Shown here: one piece after another, positions 1 to 8,278 of the stretch
How positions within the stretch are numbered: position 1 is the stretch's first letter
Layout of the letters: each line of letters begins with the position of its first letter
NCBI GenBank assembly: GCA_050743365.1
Contig: JBOGFI010000053.1
Span: 1-31,735 of the forward strand
Source: JBOGFI01 sp050743365
GTDB taxonomy: Bacteria > Actinomycetota > Acidimicrobiia > IMCC26256 > JACDBD01
Direction: 5' to 3'
Length of the DNA stretch: 31,735 nt
Translations under genes and position numbers: made by a program
The notes under the pieces: model-generated
The model's database searches: none
Seen by the model: only the letters and a program-made list of their open reading frames with translations
Told to the model about the DNA's origin: nothing

Positions 1-1
1 G

Positions 2-922
2 GCGGGCGCTCGCGGCCCGGGGGTTCTCGGCGACCTCGCCGTCGCCGGGCCGCAGCGGCCGGCGCGTCAGCACCCGCACCAGCGGCTGGTGCGACACGAT
101 CGGGCGCGGGAGGCCGGGGGGCGCGTACCCCTCGACCGGTCCTGCACCGGCCCAGGCTCGGAACTTGTGCTTCACCACGCGGTCCTCGAGCGAGTGATAG
201 GCGAGGACCAGGATGCGCCCGCCGGGCACGAGCAGGTGCACCGACTCGTCCAGCCCGGCCGACAGGGCCGGCAGCTCCCGGTTGACCTCCATTCGGATGG
301 CCTGGAACGTGCGGCGCGCCGGGTGGCGGCCCCGCCGGCGCGCCCGAGCCGGGATCCCGTCCTTGATGGCCTCGACGAGCTCGCCCGTGGTGCGCAGCGG
401 ACGCCGTTCCACGATGCGGTGGGCGATGCTGCCAGCGAAGCGCTCCTCGCCGTTGGCCGCGATCAAGGCTGACAGCGCGTCCTCGGTGTACTCGTTCACC
501 ACCTGATCGGCCGTGAGCGACTGCGCGCTGTCCATGCGCATGTCGAGCGGCGCGTCGGCCCAGTACGAGAAGCCCCGCTCCGGGCGGTCGAGCTGCGGGC
601 TGCTGACGCCCAGGTCGAACAGGATGCCCACGATGTCCCCCTCGCTCGGTTGTGATCCCACGATGTCGGCCAGCTCCTCGAACCGGCCGTAGAGCACTCG
701 CACCCGCTCGCGGTAGCCGCCCAGCGCCTCCGTCGCCGCCGCCACCGCCTCTCGATCCCGATCGATGCCGAGGATGCGCAGGTCGGGCCGGGCCTCGAGG
801 AGGAGACGGGCGTGGCCGCCGCCCCCGACGGTGGCGTCGACCACCACGCCCCCGGGGACGGGCACGAGGAGCTCGACCACCTCCCGTCCCATCACCGGAC
901 GATGGAGGAACTCCGGGCTCAC
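2..922 (-). CDS. rsmH: 16S rRNA (cytosine(1402)-N4)-methyltransferase RsmH, 3' end cut by window edge
   Basis: Methylates N4 of C1402 in the 16S rRNA decoding centre using S-adenosylmethionine. The minus frame starts at GTG 922 (VSPEFLHRPVMGREVVELL) and stays open to the left edge, giving 307 codons. The SAM-binding segment DATVGGGGHARLLLE, the FDLGVSSPQLD motif, RTFQAIRMEVNRE and LAYHSLEDRVVKHKF are all typical of the family. The last visible residues (ENPRAASAR) match the usual C terminus, so only a few residues are missing. A GAGGGGG ribosome site lies about 9 bases before the GTG. It lies downstream of mraZ, the usual first two genes of the dcw cluster, though the 217-base gap is longer than common. 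Confidence 0.95.
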   Translation of the reverse strand, partial: MSPEFLHRPVMGREVVELLVPVPGGVVVDATVGGGGHARLLLEARPDLRILGIDRDREAVAAATEALGGYRERVRVLYGRFEELADIVGSQPSEGDIVGILFDLGVSSPQLDRPERGFSYWADAPLDMRMDSAQSLTADQVVNEYTEDALSALIAANGEERFAGSIAHRIVERRPLRTTGELVEAIKDGIPARARRRGRHPARRTFQAIRMEVNRELPALSAGLDESVHLLVPGGRILVLAYHSLEDRVVKHKFRAWAGAGPVEGYAPPGLPRPIVSHQPLVRVLTRRPLRPGDGEVAENPRAASAR

Positions 923-1139
923 GTCGCTCGCCCCCTCGGGCCTAGCCTCCCGGCGCGGCCGTCGCCTGCACCCGCCGAGCCCCCCACCAACCCCCCGGAC
1001 GGACGAGTGCCGCTCGGATGTCTCCCCGAATCGACTCGGTTGGAAGCGGGCGGAGTAGGGGCTCTCAACCGCGCCCACCCGGGGGGCTGGTGGCGGGCCC
1101 GACGGACCTCGCCTGTCAATGCGCTGCTGGCCGGTCCTC
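923..1139 (-). other. mraZ-rsmH intergenic gap
   Basis: No credible gene. Reading on the minus strand, a TTGACA hexamer (1114-1119) resembles a -35 box, but no -10 box follows at 16-18 bases, so an internal rsmH promoter is not supported. The gap most likely lies within the mraZ-rsmH transcript. Confidence 0.4.
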
Positions 1140-1568
1140 CTAGATCCCGAAGTCGGGAAGGTCCGACGACTCGGTCAGGCTCTCGTCCCCCTCGCGGTCG
1201 CGCTCGCGCCACCGCTGCCGGTCCCAGATCTCGATGCGGGAGTAGACCCCCGCCACCACCGCGTCGCGCTCGAGCCGGGCGAACTCGCGCAGGTGGTGCG
1301 GAATGGCCACCCGGCCCTGCTTGTCGGGCGTGATCTCGTCCGCGCCGGCAAAGAAGGTGCGCGCCGCCTGGAGCTCCTTCTCGCCCCGCCTCGCCGTGTC
1401 CCGCATCCGCTGTGCCACCTGCTCGAACTCCTCGGCCGTATAGACGAAGAGGCAGCGACCCCGTCCCTTCGCTATGTAGGCGCCGTCCTTGAGCTGGTCG
1501 CGGTACTTTGCGGGCAGGATCACCCGTCCCTTGGCATCCAGGGAGTGCTCGGCCTCCCCCAGGAACAT
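1140..1568 (-). CDS. mraZ: Transcriptional regulator MraZ
   Basis: MraZ is a ring-forming DNA-binding protein that controls the division and cell-wall cluster by binding repeats in its own promoter. The 142-residue product has the standard length. It contains two SpoVT/AbrB-type domains, the first with the signature HSLDAKGRVILPAKYR (about residues 8-23) and the second with DKQGRVAIPHHLREF (about 82-96). The start is ATG 1568, with GAGGGG at 1574-1579 as ribosome site. The acidic C-terminal tail (about residues 120-142) is variable in the family. It is the first gene of the cluster, followed by rsmH, and has its own promoter and repeat boxes just upstream. Confidence 0.97.
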   Translation of the reverse strand: MFLGEAEHSLDAKGRVILPAKYRDQLKDGAYIAKGRGRCLFVYTAEEFEQVAQRMRDTARRGEKELQAARTFFAGADEITPDKQGRVAIPHHLREFARLERDAVVAGVYSRIEIWDRQRWRERDREGDESLTESSDLPDFGI

Positions 1569-1612
1569 CGAAACCCCTCGCTCGCCGCTTCACCGCGTCC
1601 CGCGGCCGGACG

Positions 1613-1632
1613 TTCGCTCCACTTCACTCCAC
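1613..1632 (-). promoter_or_regulatory. Tandem MraZ-box-like repeats
   Basis: Two adjacent 10-base direct repeats, GTGGAGTGAA (1623-1632) and GTGGAGCGAA (1613-1622), sit immediately downstream of the mraZ -10 box. They differ at one base. MraZ proteins are known to bind short direct repeats of about 10-base periodicity rich in GTGG/TGGG in their own promoter, so I infer that these are the autoregulatory boxes. Confidence 0.6.
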
Positions 1633-1640
1633 TCCGTGGC

Positions 1641-1669
1641 ACAATACGCCCCGCCTCCCCACCCGTCAA
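1641..1669 (-). promoter_or_regulatory. mraZ promoter (-35/-10)
   Basis: On the minus strand there is TTGACG (1664-1669), exactly 17 bases, then TATTGT (1641-1646). This is a good housekeeping-sigma promoter, with a start of transcription expected near 1634. It points at mraZ 70 bases away. Confidence 0.75.
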
Positions 1670-1790
1670 CCTCTCACCGCCCACAACCACCCTTTTTCGT
1701 GACTCCTACTCCATGGGCCACAGAGCCGGGCGGCGCTCTGTGATCAGCCTGCACCGCGTGGATTGACCGACCACCCAACCAGGAAGGCGT

Positions 1791-1886
1791 GCCAGCCCGT
1801 GACTCGCCGCCAGGATTGCGCGGGAGCGGCGAGCGTCCCGAAGGGCGGGCGCCGGGTATCCCGGCGCCCGAGCGAGCGCGACCAGG
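1791..1886 (-). repeat. Structured repeat element, copy 1
   Basis: A 96-base element shared with 11431-11524. Both copies have the flanks GCCAGCCCGYGACTCGC and GCGCGGGAGCGGCGAGCG, a short CCCGAAGGG hairpin, a long hairpin, and GAGCGAGYGCGACCAGG. In this copy the long stem pairs 1846-1856 with 1860-1870 perfectly around the loop TAT. On the minus strand it lies directly after the HNH gene stop codon, so it may act in the 3' untranslated region or as a terminator. The function is unknown. Confidence 0.75.
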
Positions 1887-1888
1887 AG

Positions 1889-2401
1889 TCAGGCCGGGAC
1901 GGCGCCGGCTTCGAGCGGGAGCCACGGCTCCCAGTCGGGGTCGACGGCCCCCGCCGTCGCCACCACCCACAGGCTCGCCTGGGGCGCGACCGGCCGGCGG
2001 CGCAGCGCGAGCCCGCAATCGGCGAGGAGACGGTCCTCCTTGCGGGCGTTGCAGGCCCGGCACGACGCCACGATGTTCTCCCAGGAGTGCTCGCCCCCAC
2101 GGGACCGCGGCACGACGTGGTCGAGGTTCTCCGCCGTCCGGTTGCAGTACTGGCAGCGATGCCGGTCGCGGGCGAAGACGGCGCGCCGCGAGAGCGGGAC
2201 CCGGCTGCGGAACGGGACCCGCACGAAATGCACCAGCCGGATCACCGACGGGATCGGGACGACGGTGCGCTCGGAGTGCAGCTCACCGCCGTTCCGGGAG
2301 ATGATCTCGGCCTTGTCCTTCAGCACGAGAACCACCGCTCGGCGCATCGGCACGACACAGAGCGGCTCGAAGCTGGCGTTGAGCAGCAGCGCTCTTCCCA
2401 A
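1889..2401 (-). CDS. HNH endonuclease family protein
   Basis: A 170-residue protein of the HNH family common in Actinobacteria. The core is a zinc-knuckle HNH nuclease: CQYC, then LDHVVPRSRGGEHSWEN with the catalytic His, then CRACNARKEDR. The N-terminal half (LLLNASFEPLCVVPMRRAVV) is the conserved lead-in of this subfamily. I choose TTG 2401 as the start because GGAGGG lies 9 bases upstream and the typical N-terminal motif begins a few residues later. The much longer open frame upstream overlaps other genes and is not credible. The cellular role is not established; no restriction or phage genes sit beside it. Confidence 0.85.
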   Translation of the reverse strand: MGRALLLNASFEPLCVVPMRRAVVLVLKDKAEIISRNGGELHSERTVVPIPSVIRLVHFVRVPFRSRVPLSRRAVFARDRHRCQYCNRTAENLDHVVPRSRGGEHSWENIVASCRACNARKEDRLLADCGLALRRRPVAPQASLWVVATAGAVDPDWEPWLPLEAGAVPA

Positions 2402-2447
2402 GCCTTCGGACCCTCCTCGCGTACCGGTCGGTCGGTCGGGCGGGAGT

Positions 2448-2777
2448 CTACCGGCGGCCGTCCCGGCGTCGGTGCTGGTTGCGGGCCATCCGGCGACACC
2501 ACTCCAGGTAGGTGACGAGGTCGCCGGGCTCCTGCTCTCCACCCGTCCCGTACTGGGCGCGGAGCCGGAAGCGGAGGTACGCACGGTCGGGGACGGGCAG
2601 GAAGGGCGCTCGGCGCCACCAGCGCGCCGGGACGAAACGCGCCGCCTGGACCAGTGCGGTCGGCCACAGCAACGGGCGGCGGGTGACCCGGAGCGCGGCG
2701 AGGGCCCAGAAACGCGCTCGGCCGGCGGCACGCGGTCGCTCGGACGGTACGCCCACGCGCTCGACCGTAGCGAGCAT
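2448..2777 (-). CDS. Small basic protein of unknown function
   Basis: Unrecognised. The 109-residue frame starting at ATG 2777 encodes an Arg-rich, Trp- and aromatic-containing protein (ARFWALAALRVTRRP, RAYLRFRLRAQYG, DLVTYLEWCRRM) without predicted membrane segments or cysteines. It is divergent from moxR and precedes the HNH gene by 46 bases in the same direction. The start lacks a clear ribosome site, so an internal GTG is possible. The protein-like composition, and the absence of another gene in 2402-2825, support it as real. Confidence 0.6.
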   Translation of the reverse strand: MLATVERVGVPSERPRAAGRARFWALAALRVTRRPLLWPTALVQAARFVPARWWRRAPFLPVPDRAYLRFRLRAQYGTGGEQEPGDLVTYLEWCRRMARNQHRRRDGRR

Positions 2778-2825
2778 GTGAATCGGCCCGCGACCGCGCG
2801 CCCAGTTCGTCGAACTTCTAAGGTG

Positions 2826-3830
2826 ATGGCGGCCCCCCAGGACACAGGAGCTCCCCACTTGGTGCAACCGGCGCCGGCGTCTCGCCACGCGTCCTTCGGC
2901 CAGCTGTTCGACGCCCTCATGGGCAACGTCGAACTGGTCATCCAAGGCAAGCGGGACGCGATCCGGCTCGCCCTCGTGTGCCTCTTCGCGGGAGGCCACC
3001 TCCTGATCGAGGACGTGCCCGGCGTCGGCAAGACGTCGATGGCCAAGGCGATCGCGCGCTCCATCGGCGGCACGTGGCGCCGGATCCAGTTCACCCCCGA
3101 CCTCCTGCCCTCCGACGTGACCGGCGTGTCGGTGTGGAACCGGGCCGCCAACGAGTTCGAGTTCCGCCCCGGCGGGGTGTTCGCCCACGTGCTGCTGGCC
3201 GACGAGATCAACCGCGCCTCGCCCAAGACGCAGTCGGCGCTGCTGGAGGCGATGGAGGAGCGGCAGGTGACCGTCGACGCGCACACCTACCGGCTCGAGC
3301 GCCCGTTCATGGTGATCGCCACCCAGAACCCGATCGAGCTCGAGGGCACCTACCCGCTCCCGGAGGCGCAACTCGACCGCTTTCTCATGCGGGTCGAGAT
3401 GGGGTACCCGAACCGTGAGTCGGAGGTGACGATCCTCGAGACGCACGGTCGCCACACGCACCTCGAGGACCTCGCGCCGGTGGCGTCGGCGGGCGAGATC
3501 GTGGCGGGCGTCGACCTCGCAGCGAGCGTGCACGTCGCCGCCAACATCAAGGGCTACATCGTCGACCTCGTCGAGGCGAGCCGGCGCCACCGCGAGCTCG
3601 CGCTCGGGGTGAGCCCCCGCGGTGCGCTCGCCCTCCAGCGCTCGGCGCGGGCCCTCGCCGCCAGCATGGCGCGCGAGTACGTCGTCCCCGACGACGTGAA
3701 GCGCCTTGCCCCTTCGGTGCTCGAGCACCGCCTGCTCGTCGCGCCCGACGCGCAGCTGCGGGGTGTCACGCCCGATACCGTCATGCGGTCGCTCCTCACC
3801 TCCGTGCCGGTCCCCGGCGCGACCGGGTAG
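2826..3830 (+). CDS. MoxR-family AAA+ ATPase
   Basis: MoxR ATPases are AAA+ chaperone-like enzymes that usually work with DUF58/VWA proteins encoded next door. The 334-residue product has Walker A DVPGVGKTSMAKA (about 63-75), Walker B LLADEINRASP (123-133), the sensor region ATQNPIELEGTYPLPEAQLDRF (165-186) and a C-terminal lid. This is full length for the family. I choose ATG 2826; an in-frame GTG directly precedes it, and no good ribosome site is visible for either. The gene leads a three-gene operon with a DUF58 protein (6 bases away) and a membrane transglutaminase, a conserved bacterial arrangement whose biochemical job is not settled. Confidence 0.95.
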   Translation: MAAPQDTGAPHLVQPAPASRHASFGQLFDALMGNVELVIQGKRDAIRLALVCLFAGGHLLIEDVPGVGKTSMAKAIARSIGGTWRRIQFTPDLLPSDVTGVSVWNRAANEFEFRPGGVFAHVLLADEINRASPKTQSALLEAMEERQVTVDAHTYRLERPFMVIATQNPIELEGTYPLPEAQLDRFLMRVEMGYPNRESEVTILETHGRHTHLEDLAPVASAGEIVAGVDLAASVHVAANIKGYIVDLVEASRRHRELALGVSPRGALALQRSARALAASMAREYVVPDDVKRLAPSVLEHRLLVAPDAQLRGVTPDTVMRSLLTSVPVPGATG

Positions 3831-3835
3831 GTACG

Positions 3836-5104
3836 ATGCCGGCCTCGTCGGCCCCCGGCAGCGGCGTGATCACGCGTCGAGGGTGGACGCTGCTGGGCGC
3901 CTGCCTCGGCCTGTTCGTGGCCGGCCGGCTGTTGGGGACGGTCGAGCTCTCGATCCTCGCCACGGGAGGGGTCGCACTGCTCGTCACTGCGCTGCTGTGG
4001 GCACGCGCCCGCGTGCTGGACCTGGGGACGCGCCGGGAGCTGCGGCCGTCACGCCTGCACGTCGGCGCCGACGGGAGGGTCGACCTCGCGGTCGTCAACC
4101 GCGGCCTGCGTCGTACCCCCCAGCTGGGAGTGACCGATGTGTTCGACGACGGCCGGCGAGCGGCGCGTTTCCTCCTGCCCCCTCTCCCACCCGACGAGAC
4201 GGCCCGCGCCGCCTACCGGATCCCCACCACCCGGCGGGGGCGCTACCGCGTCGGGCCGCTGGCCGTGGCCGCCATCGACCCGTTCGGACTGGCACGCCGA
4301 TCCTTCACGCTCGGAGGGTCCAGCGAGGTCACCGTCTGCCCCCGGGTGCACGACATCCTCGCCCCGCACCAGCCTGGCGGCCGCCTGGTGGCGTCGATCG
4401 AGAGCGTGCGAGCCCGAGCCCTGGTGAGCGAAGGCGGCGAGGAGTTCCTGACCCTGCGCGACTACGAGGTCGGCGACGACCTCCGCCGCGTGCACTGGCG
4501 CTCGACCGCCCGCACCGGTGACCTCATGGTCCGTCAGGACGAGGCGCAGTGGCGGGCACGCGCCGTGGTCGTGCTCGACGTCCGTCCCGGCGCGCACGAC
4601 GCCACGTCGTTCGAGACCGCGGTGGAGGCAACCGCCTCCGTCGTCGATCGCCTCACCCGCATGCGGCGCCGGGTCGACGTCGTGACCAGCGCCGGGCAAT
4701 CGCTGGGGCGCGCTCGGACCGGCAGCCACTCCCGTTCGTGGGACGTGATGGACCAGCTCGCCACCATCGAGGCCGGCGGCCCCGACCGGCTCGGCTCGGT
4801 CCTCGGGTCCCTGCGCGCCCGGCGACGGGCCGCGCTGGTCGTGGCGGTGATGGGTACCGTCCAAGCCGACGAGCTCGACGCGCTCGGTGCGCTCACTGCG
4901 CACGGCGCGGTCACCGTCGTCGCCACCCGCCCACCCACGCGCGTGCCGGCGGGCGACCGGGTCGAGCCCGGTTCGGTCACGCAGTCAGCGCTGATCCTTG
5001 TCGACACCTACGCCGTGCCGTTCCCGACCGCCTGGAACGAGACGATGACCAAATGGCACCTCGCCGCTCTGCCGAGCTCGCAGTCCTCGCCCTCGCGGCG
5101 CTGA
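3836..5104 (+). CDS. DUF58 domain-containing membrane protein
   Basis: A 422-residue partner of the MoxR ATPase. Two hydrophobic segments lie near the N terminus (about residues 17-34 and 37-57), followed by a beta-rich region and the DUF58 signature EGGEEFLTLRDYEVGDDLRR-x-HW (about 199-222). The C-terminal half (AVVVLDVRPGAHDATSFETA onward) resembles a von Willebrand A-type fold. The start is ATG 3836, five bases after the moxR stop. Its 3' end overlaps the transglutaminase start by 52 bases, implying translational coupling. The role in this operon is inferred from context only. Confidence 0.92.
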   Translation: MPASSAPGSGVITRRGWTLLGACLGLFVAGRLLGTVELSILATGGVALLVTALLWARARVLDLGTRRELRPSRLHVGADGRVDLAVVNRGLRRTPQLGVTDVFDDGRRAARFLLPPLPPDETARAAYRIPTTRRGRYRVGPLAVAAIDPFGLARRSFTLGGSSEVTVCPRVHDILAPHQPGGRLVASIESVRARALVSEGGEEFLTLRDYEVGDDLRRVHWRSTARTGDLMVRQDEAQWRARAVVVLDVRPGAHDATSFETAVEATASVVDRLTRMRRRVDVVTSAGQSLGRARTGSHSRSWDVMDQLATIEAGGPDRLGSVLGSLRARRRAALVVAVMGTVQADELDALGALTAHGAVTVVATRPPTRVPAGDRVEPGSVTQSALILVDTYAVPFPTAWNETMTKWHLAALPSSQSSPSRR

Positions 5105-7353
5105 GCGTCGCCGCCGCCCTCACCCTGGGTCGCGTCTTCGACTCGGGAGGCTTCGCCCTGCCCGTCGCCGGCGCAGCCGTTCTCCCGCACGCGCTCGGCC
5201 TCGTGACCCGCCGGTGGGGATGGCCAGTGAGGCTCACCGTGGCCCTGTCGCTGCTCGGCATCGTCGGCTACGCCGTCGGGGTGATCGAGCCGTCCACGAC
5301 CCGGTACGGATTCCCGACCACCGCGACGCTCGACGCCCTGGGCCGTCATCTCGAACAGGGGTACGACGAGCTGCGCACCGCGGTGGTGCCGGCGCCGGTG
5401 AGCGACGGGGCGCTGCTGCTCGCGGTTGCGGCCACGTGGTTCATGGCGCAGACCGCGGACCTGCTCGCCTTCCGGCGCGACGCCACCATCGCCGCGGTGG
5501 CCCCCGCGCTGTCGCTGTTCATCTGGGCCTCCACCCTCGGCAGCGCCGAGCTCCGCGCCCGCACGACCATCGGTTTCGCGGGCGCGGCCGTGGTGTTCCT
5601 CCTCCTCCAGCACCAGGCCCTGCTCGAGCGCCGGCGCGCCTGGTTTGCGGGGCGCCGGCTCGGCGCCGGCACCGGCCTGGTGTCGGTCGGCGCGCTCGTC
5701 GGCACCGTCGCCGTGCTGGGTGGCGTCGTCGTCGGCCCCGCCCTCCCCGGCGCTAACTCGGAGGCGCTCATCGACGTGAAAGGCCTCGGCCGAGGAGGAG
5801 GCGGCGGAGGCGACCGCAGCTACCGGGCCGAGCCGCCGCTGGCTCGCATCGGCGAGAACTTCCTCGCGCCCGAGCAGGTGAACCTGTTCAGCGTGCGCAG
5901 CCCGGTCCCCGAGTACTGGCGCATCGCCGCGCTCGACCGCTACACGAGCGAAGAGGGCGGGCAGTGGACCCTCACCGCCCAGGGATCGGACGAGGTCGCC
6001 GAGGGGATCCACGAGCTCGACGAGACTGCGGGCGCGGTCCAGCAGGACTTCCGCATCCACGCGCTCGAAGGGCGGTGGATGCCGGCCGCCTACCGGGCAG
6101 TGGACGTCGAGGGAGGTGACGCGCTGGTCGTGAAGAACTCGACCACCCTCGTCACGTCACGCGAGACGGTCCGGGGCCTGCGGTACTCGGTCCGCTCCGA
6201 GGTGCAACCCCCGCCCGAGACGGTGAACGAGGGACGGCGGCGCGCCACCGACCAGCGTCCTCCGCCCGACCTTGCCGAGTTCACCGAGCTGGCCGACGAC
6301 TTCCCCGACGACGTACGCCGCCGCGCCCAGGAAGTCGTGGCGGGCGCGCAGAACCCGTACGAGCAGGCGCTCGCGCTCGAGCGGTTCTTCGACCCGGCCA
6401 ACGGGTTCGAGTACTCGCTCGACGCCGACGTGAGCCCGCAGGCACAGACCGAGAGCGCCATCCGCGAGTTCGTGATCGAGACCCGACGTGGCTTCTGCGT
6501 GCAGTTCGCGGGCAGCTTCGCCGCCATGGCGCGATCGGTCGGGCTTCCCGCCCGGATCGCGGTCGGCTATGCGCCCGGCACACGCCAGCGCGACGGCACC
6601 TTCCGCGTCACCAGCTGGGACGCCCACGCCTGGCCCGAGGTGTGGCTCGCCGGCCTCGGCTGGACGCGTTTCGAGCCCACTCCTCCCAGTGACCTCCCCG
6701 GCGGGAGCGACCTCCCCGGCCGGGCGACCGCCCCCGGTCCCGGCGAGGCCGGCGCAGAACCGGGTGCGACGCCCACCACCGCGGTCCCGCCAGCGTCGGC
6801 TTCCGCTGCCGGCGCGCCGACCACCGTCGCCGCCAACCCGAGCACGAACGTCAGCATCGGAGCGCCCGGAGCGCCCGACGAACCGGACGACCGCAAGGGC
6901 CTGATCACGTTCAGCTGGGCCCTGCTCGCAGTGGTGGCCGCGGGGCTCGTCGTGCTCACGGCGGGCGGCGCAGTCACGGTCGTCGTGGTCAAGGCCCGGT
7001 GGCGCGCCCACCGGCGGGCGCGGCCCGACCCCACCGACGCGATCACGGGCGCCTGGGAGGAGGCACTCGACCGGCTGGGCGAGGCCGGTGTCGCGCTACG
7101 CGCCGCGCTCACGCCGTTCGAGCTTGCCGCCGCCGCCCGCCGTCGGGTCCCGGAGGGCGCCACCGCGCCACTCCGGTCGCTCGCCGAGACCTACACCGCC
7201 ACGCGATACGGCCCCCGCCCGCCCGGCGTCGACGCCGCCGACCTCGCCTGGGAGCACGTGGACGAGATCAGCCGCGCCCTGCGCGACGGCGCGCCGGTGC
7301 GGGAGCGATGGCGCCGGCGCCTGGATCCCTCGCCGTTGCGCGCGCGCCGCTGA
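5053..7353 (+). CDS. Membrane transglutaminase-like protein (TgpA type)
   Basis: A 766-residue protein. It has about six N-terminal transmembrane segments (residues 8-230), a glycine-rich linker (248-253) and an extracytoplasmic transglutaminase-like domain with C482 (RRGFCVQFAGSFAAMARS), H525 (WDAHAWPEVW) and an acidic third position E541 (WTRFEPTP). A Pro/Ala/Thr-rich stretch, one more transmembrane segment (near 630-660) and a cytoplasmic DUF4129-like tail (LTPFELAAAARRRV, YTATRYG) follow. This is the usual TgpA layout. The start ATG 5053 lies inside the DUF58 gene. A role in envelope protein cross-linking or proteolysis is inferred from the fold, and the substrate is unknown. Its stop codon directly abuts the merR stop. 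Confidence 0.92.
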   Translation: MAPRRSAELAVLALAALSVAAALTLGRVFDSGGFALPVAGAAVLPHALGLVTRRWGWPVRLTVALSLLGIVGYAVGVIEPSTTRYGFPTTATLDALGRHLEQGYDELRTAVVPAPVSDGALLLAVAATWFMAQTADLLAFRRDATIAAVAPALSLFIWASTLGSAELRARTTIGFAGAAVVFLLLQHQALLERRRAWFAGRRLGAGTGLVSVGALVGTVAVLGGVVVGPALPGANSEALIDVKGLGRGGGGGGDRSYRAEPPLARIGENFLAPEQVNLFSVRSPVPEYWRIAALDRYTSEEGGQWTLTAQGSDEVAEGIHELDETAGAVQQDFRIHALEGRWMPAAYRAVDVEGGDALVVKNSTTLVTSRETVRGLRYSVRSEVQPPPETVNEGRRRATDQRPPPDLAEFTELADDFPDDVRRRAQEVVAGAQNPYEQALALERFFDPANGFEYSLDADVSPQAQTESAIREFVIETRRGFCVQFAGSFAAMARSVGLPARIAVGYAPGTRQRDGTFRVTSWDAHAWPEVWLAGLGWTRFEPTPPSDLPGGSDLPGRATAPGPGEAGAEPGATPTTAVPPASASAAGAPTTVAANPSTNVSIGAPGAPDEPDDRKGLITFSWALLAVVAAGLVVLTAGGAVTVVVVKARWRAHRRARPDPTDAITGAWEEALDRLGEAGVALRAALTPFELAAAARRRVPEGATAPLRSLAETYTATRYGPRPPGVDAADLAWEHVDEISRALRDGAPVRERWRRRLDPSPLRARR

Positions 7354-7806
7354 TCAGCCCGATCGACGCGTCGGATCGCGCCGCAGCTCGTCCACGAACT
7401 GCCGGCGCTCGGCGTCGAACGCGCGGACCTCGGTCTCGACGTCGGCCGCCATCCGGTCGACCGCCACGAACAGCGCAAGCTGCCCGTGGCGGAGCGCGTC
7501 GAGGATCTGACCGTCGTCGCGGCACGCCCAGACCGTGTCGCCGTCGGTGACCAGCCGGAGGCCGGCGACGTCCTCACCCGACTCGACGAGATAGCGGAGG
7601 GCCTTGCGGATCCGCGCCAGAGGGAGCCCCGACTCGAGCAGCGACCCCACCACCCGCAGCGCCACGAGGTCACGGAACGAGTAGCGCCGGGGGCCGGCCG
7701 TGCCCTCGCGTTCGCCCGGGCGCACCAGGCCGATGCGTTTCCAGTAGCGGAGCTGCGCCTCGGTGCAGCCGGTCAGCCGCGCCGCCTGGGCGGCGGTGTA
7801 CGGCAC
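7354..7806 (-). CDS. MerR-family transcriptional regulator
   Basis: A 150-residue regulator starting at GTG 7806. The winged-helix domain is at residues 1-70: YTAAQAARLTGCTEAQLRYW, RRYSFRDLVALRVVGSLLESG and LARIRKALRYL are the MerR pattern. The C-terminal part is helical (ADVETEVRAFDAERRQFVDEL) and lacks a metal-binding cysteine cluster, so the signal is unknown. It follows the DUF3040 gene by 7 bases and is probably co-transcribed with it. Its TGA abuts the transglutaminase TGA on the other strand, leaving no room for a terminator between the convergent genes. Confidence 0.88.
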   Translation of the reverse strand: MPYTAAQAARLTGCTEAQLRYWKRIGLVRPGEREGTAGPRRYSFRDLVALRVVGSLLESGLPLARIRKALRYLVESGEDVAGLRLVTDGDTVWACRDDGQILDALRHGQLALFVAVDRMAADVETEVRAFDAERRQFVDELRRDPTRRSG

Positions 7807-7813
7807 CGGCCGG

Positions 7814-8197
7814 TCAGGAGCCGTTCTCGTCGCGACGCCACCGCTCCCGCCACCGGCGGCCGGCGTCGCCGAGCTTCCCCTTCAGCGCGCCTCCTCGCAC
7901 CGAGCCGGTGAGGCTCGCGAATCCCGCCTTCCCCATCTTCCGGGCGTTGCGCTCGATGACCAGGGAGCAGCCCAGCATGATCAGGAAGCCGACGACCCCG
8001 AGCGCCAGGATCCGGGTGAACGTGAACAGCAGCAGGGCGAGGCCGGCGACGAACCCGAGGACGGCCCACTTGATGGCCCGGGCCGCGTGCCGGTACAGCG
8101 TCGTCTCGGAGACCTGCTGGACGAGGCCGGGATCGGTGGCCGACAGGTTGGCCTCGATCTCCTGCAGGATGCGCTGCTCGTCCTCGGAAAGCGGCAT
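7814..8197 (-). CDS. DUF3040 membrane protein
   Basis: A 127-residue protein of the actinobacterial DUF3040 family. The N-terminal signature MPLSEDEQRILQEIEANLSA is followed by two adjacent transmembrane helices (about residues 42-60 and 63-80) and a basic cytoplasmic tail (residues 84-127, many Arg and Lys). The start is ATG 8197, with GGGAGGA about 12 bases upstream, slightly far. It lies upstream of merR in the same direction, and in a different transcription unit from the oxidoreductase that ends 81 bases upstream. The function of the family is not known. Confidence 0.88.
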   Translation of the reverse strand: MPLSEDEQRILQEIEANLSATDPGLVQQVSETTLYRHAARAIKWAVLGFVAGLALLLFTFTRILALGVVGFLIMLGCSLVIERNARKMGKAGFASLTGSVRGGALKGKLGDAGRRWRERWRRDENGS

Positions 8198-8278
8198 CGG
8201 CTCTCTCGGTCCTCCCGCCTCGCGCCCGGAGGCAAACTCATTCTCGCGCAGCCCCGACTCTGTCGCTACGCACCTGGG

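Larger units (their letters stand above)
1569..1888. other. Intergenic region between mraZ and the HNH gene
   Basis: There is no gene in this 320-base stretch. It holds the mraZ promoter and repeat boxes (1613-1669), about 120 bases with nothing recognisable (1670-1790), and the first copy of a structured repeat (1791-1886) that ends two bases after the HNH stop codon. Confidence 0.7.

Noticed and set aside
1114..1119. TTGACA as a second promoter for rsmH
   Set aside because: No -10 hexamer at 16-18 bases downstream on the minus strand.
923..1139. Small gene between mraZ and rsmH
   Set aside because: All minus frames are Pro/Arg/Gly-rich without a ribosome site or recognisable motif.
2040..2825. 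Plus-strand open frame upstream of moxR
   Set aside because: It is antisense to the HNH and small basic protein genes, with low-complexity composition. The family match begins only after 2826.
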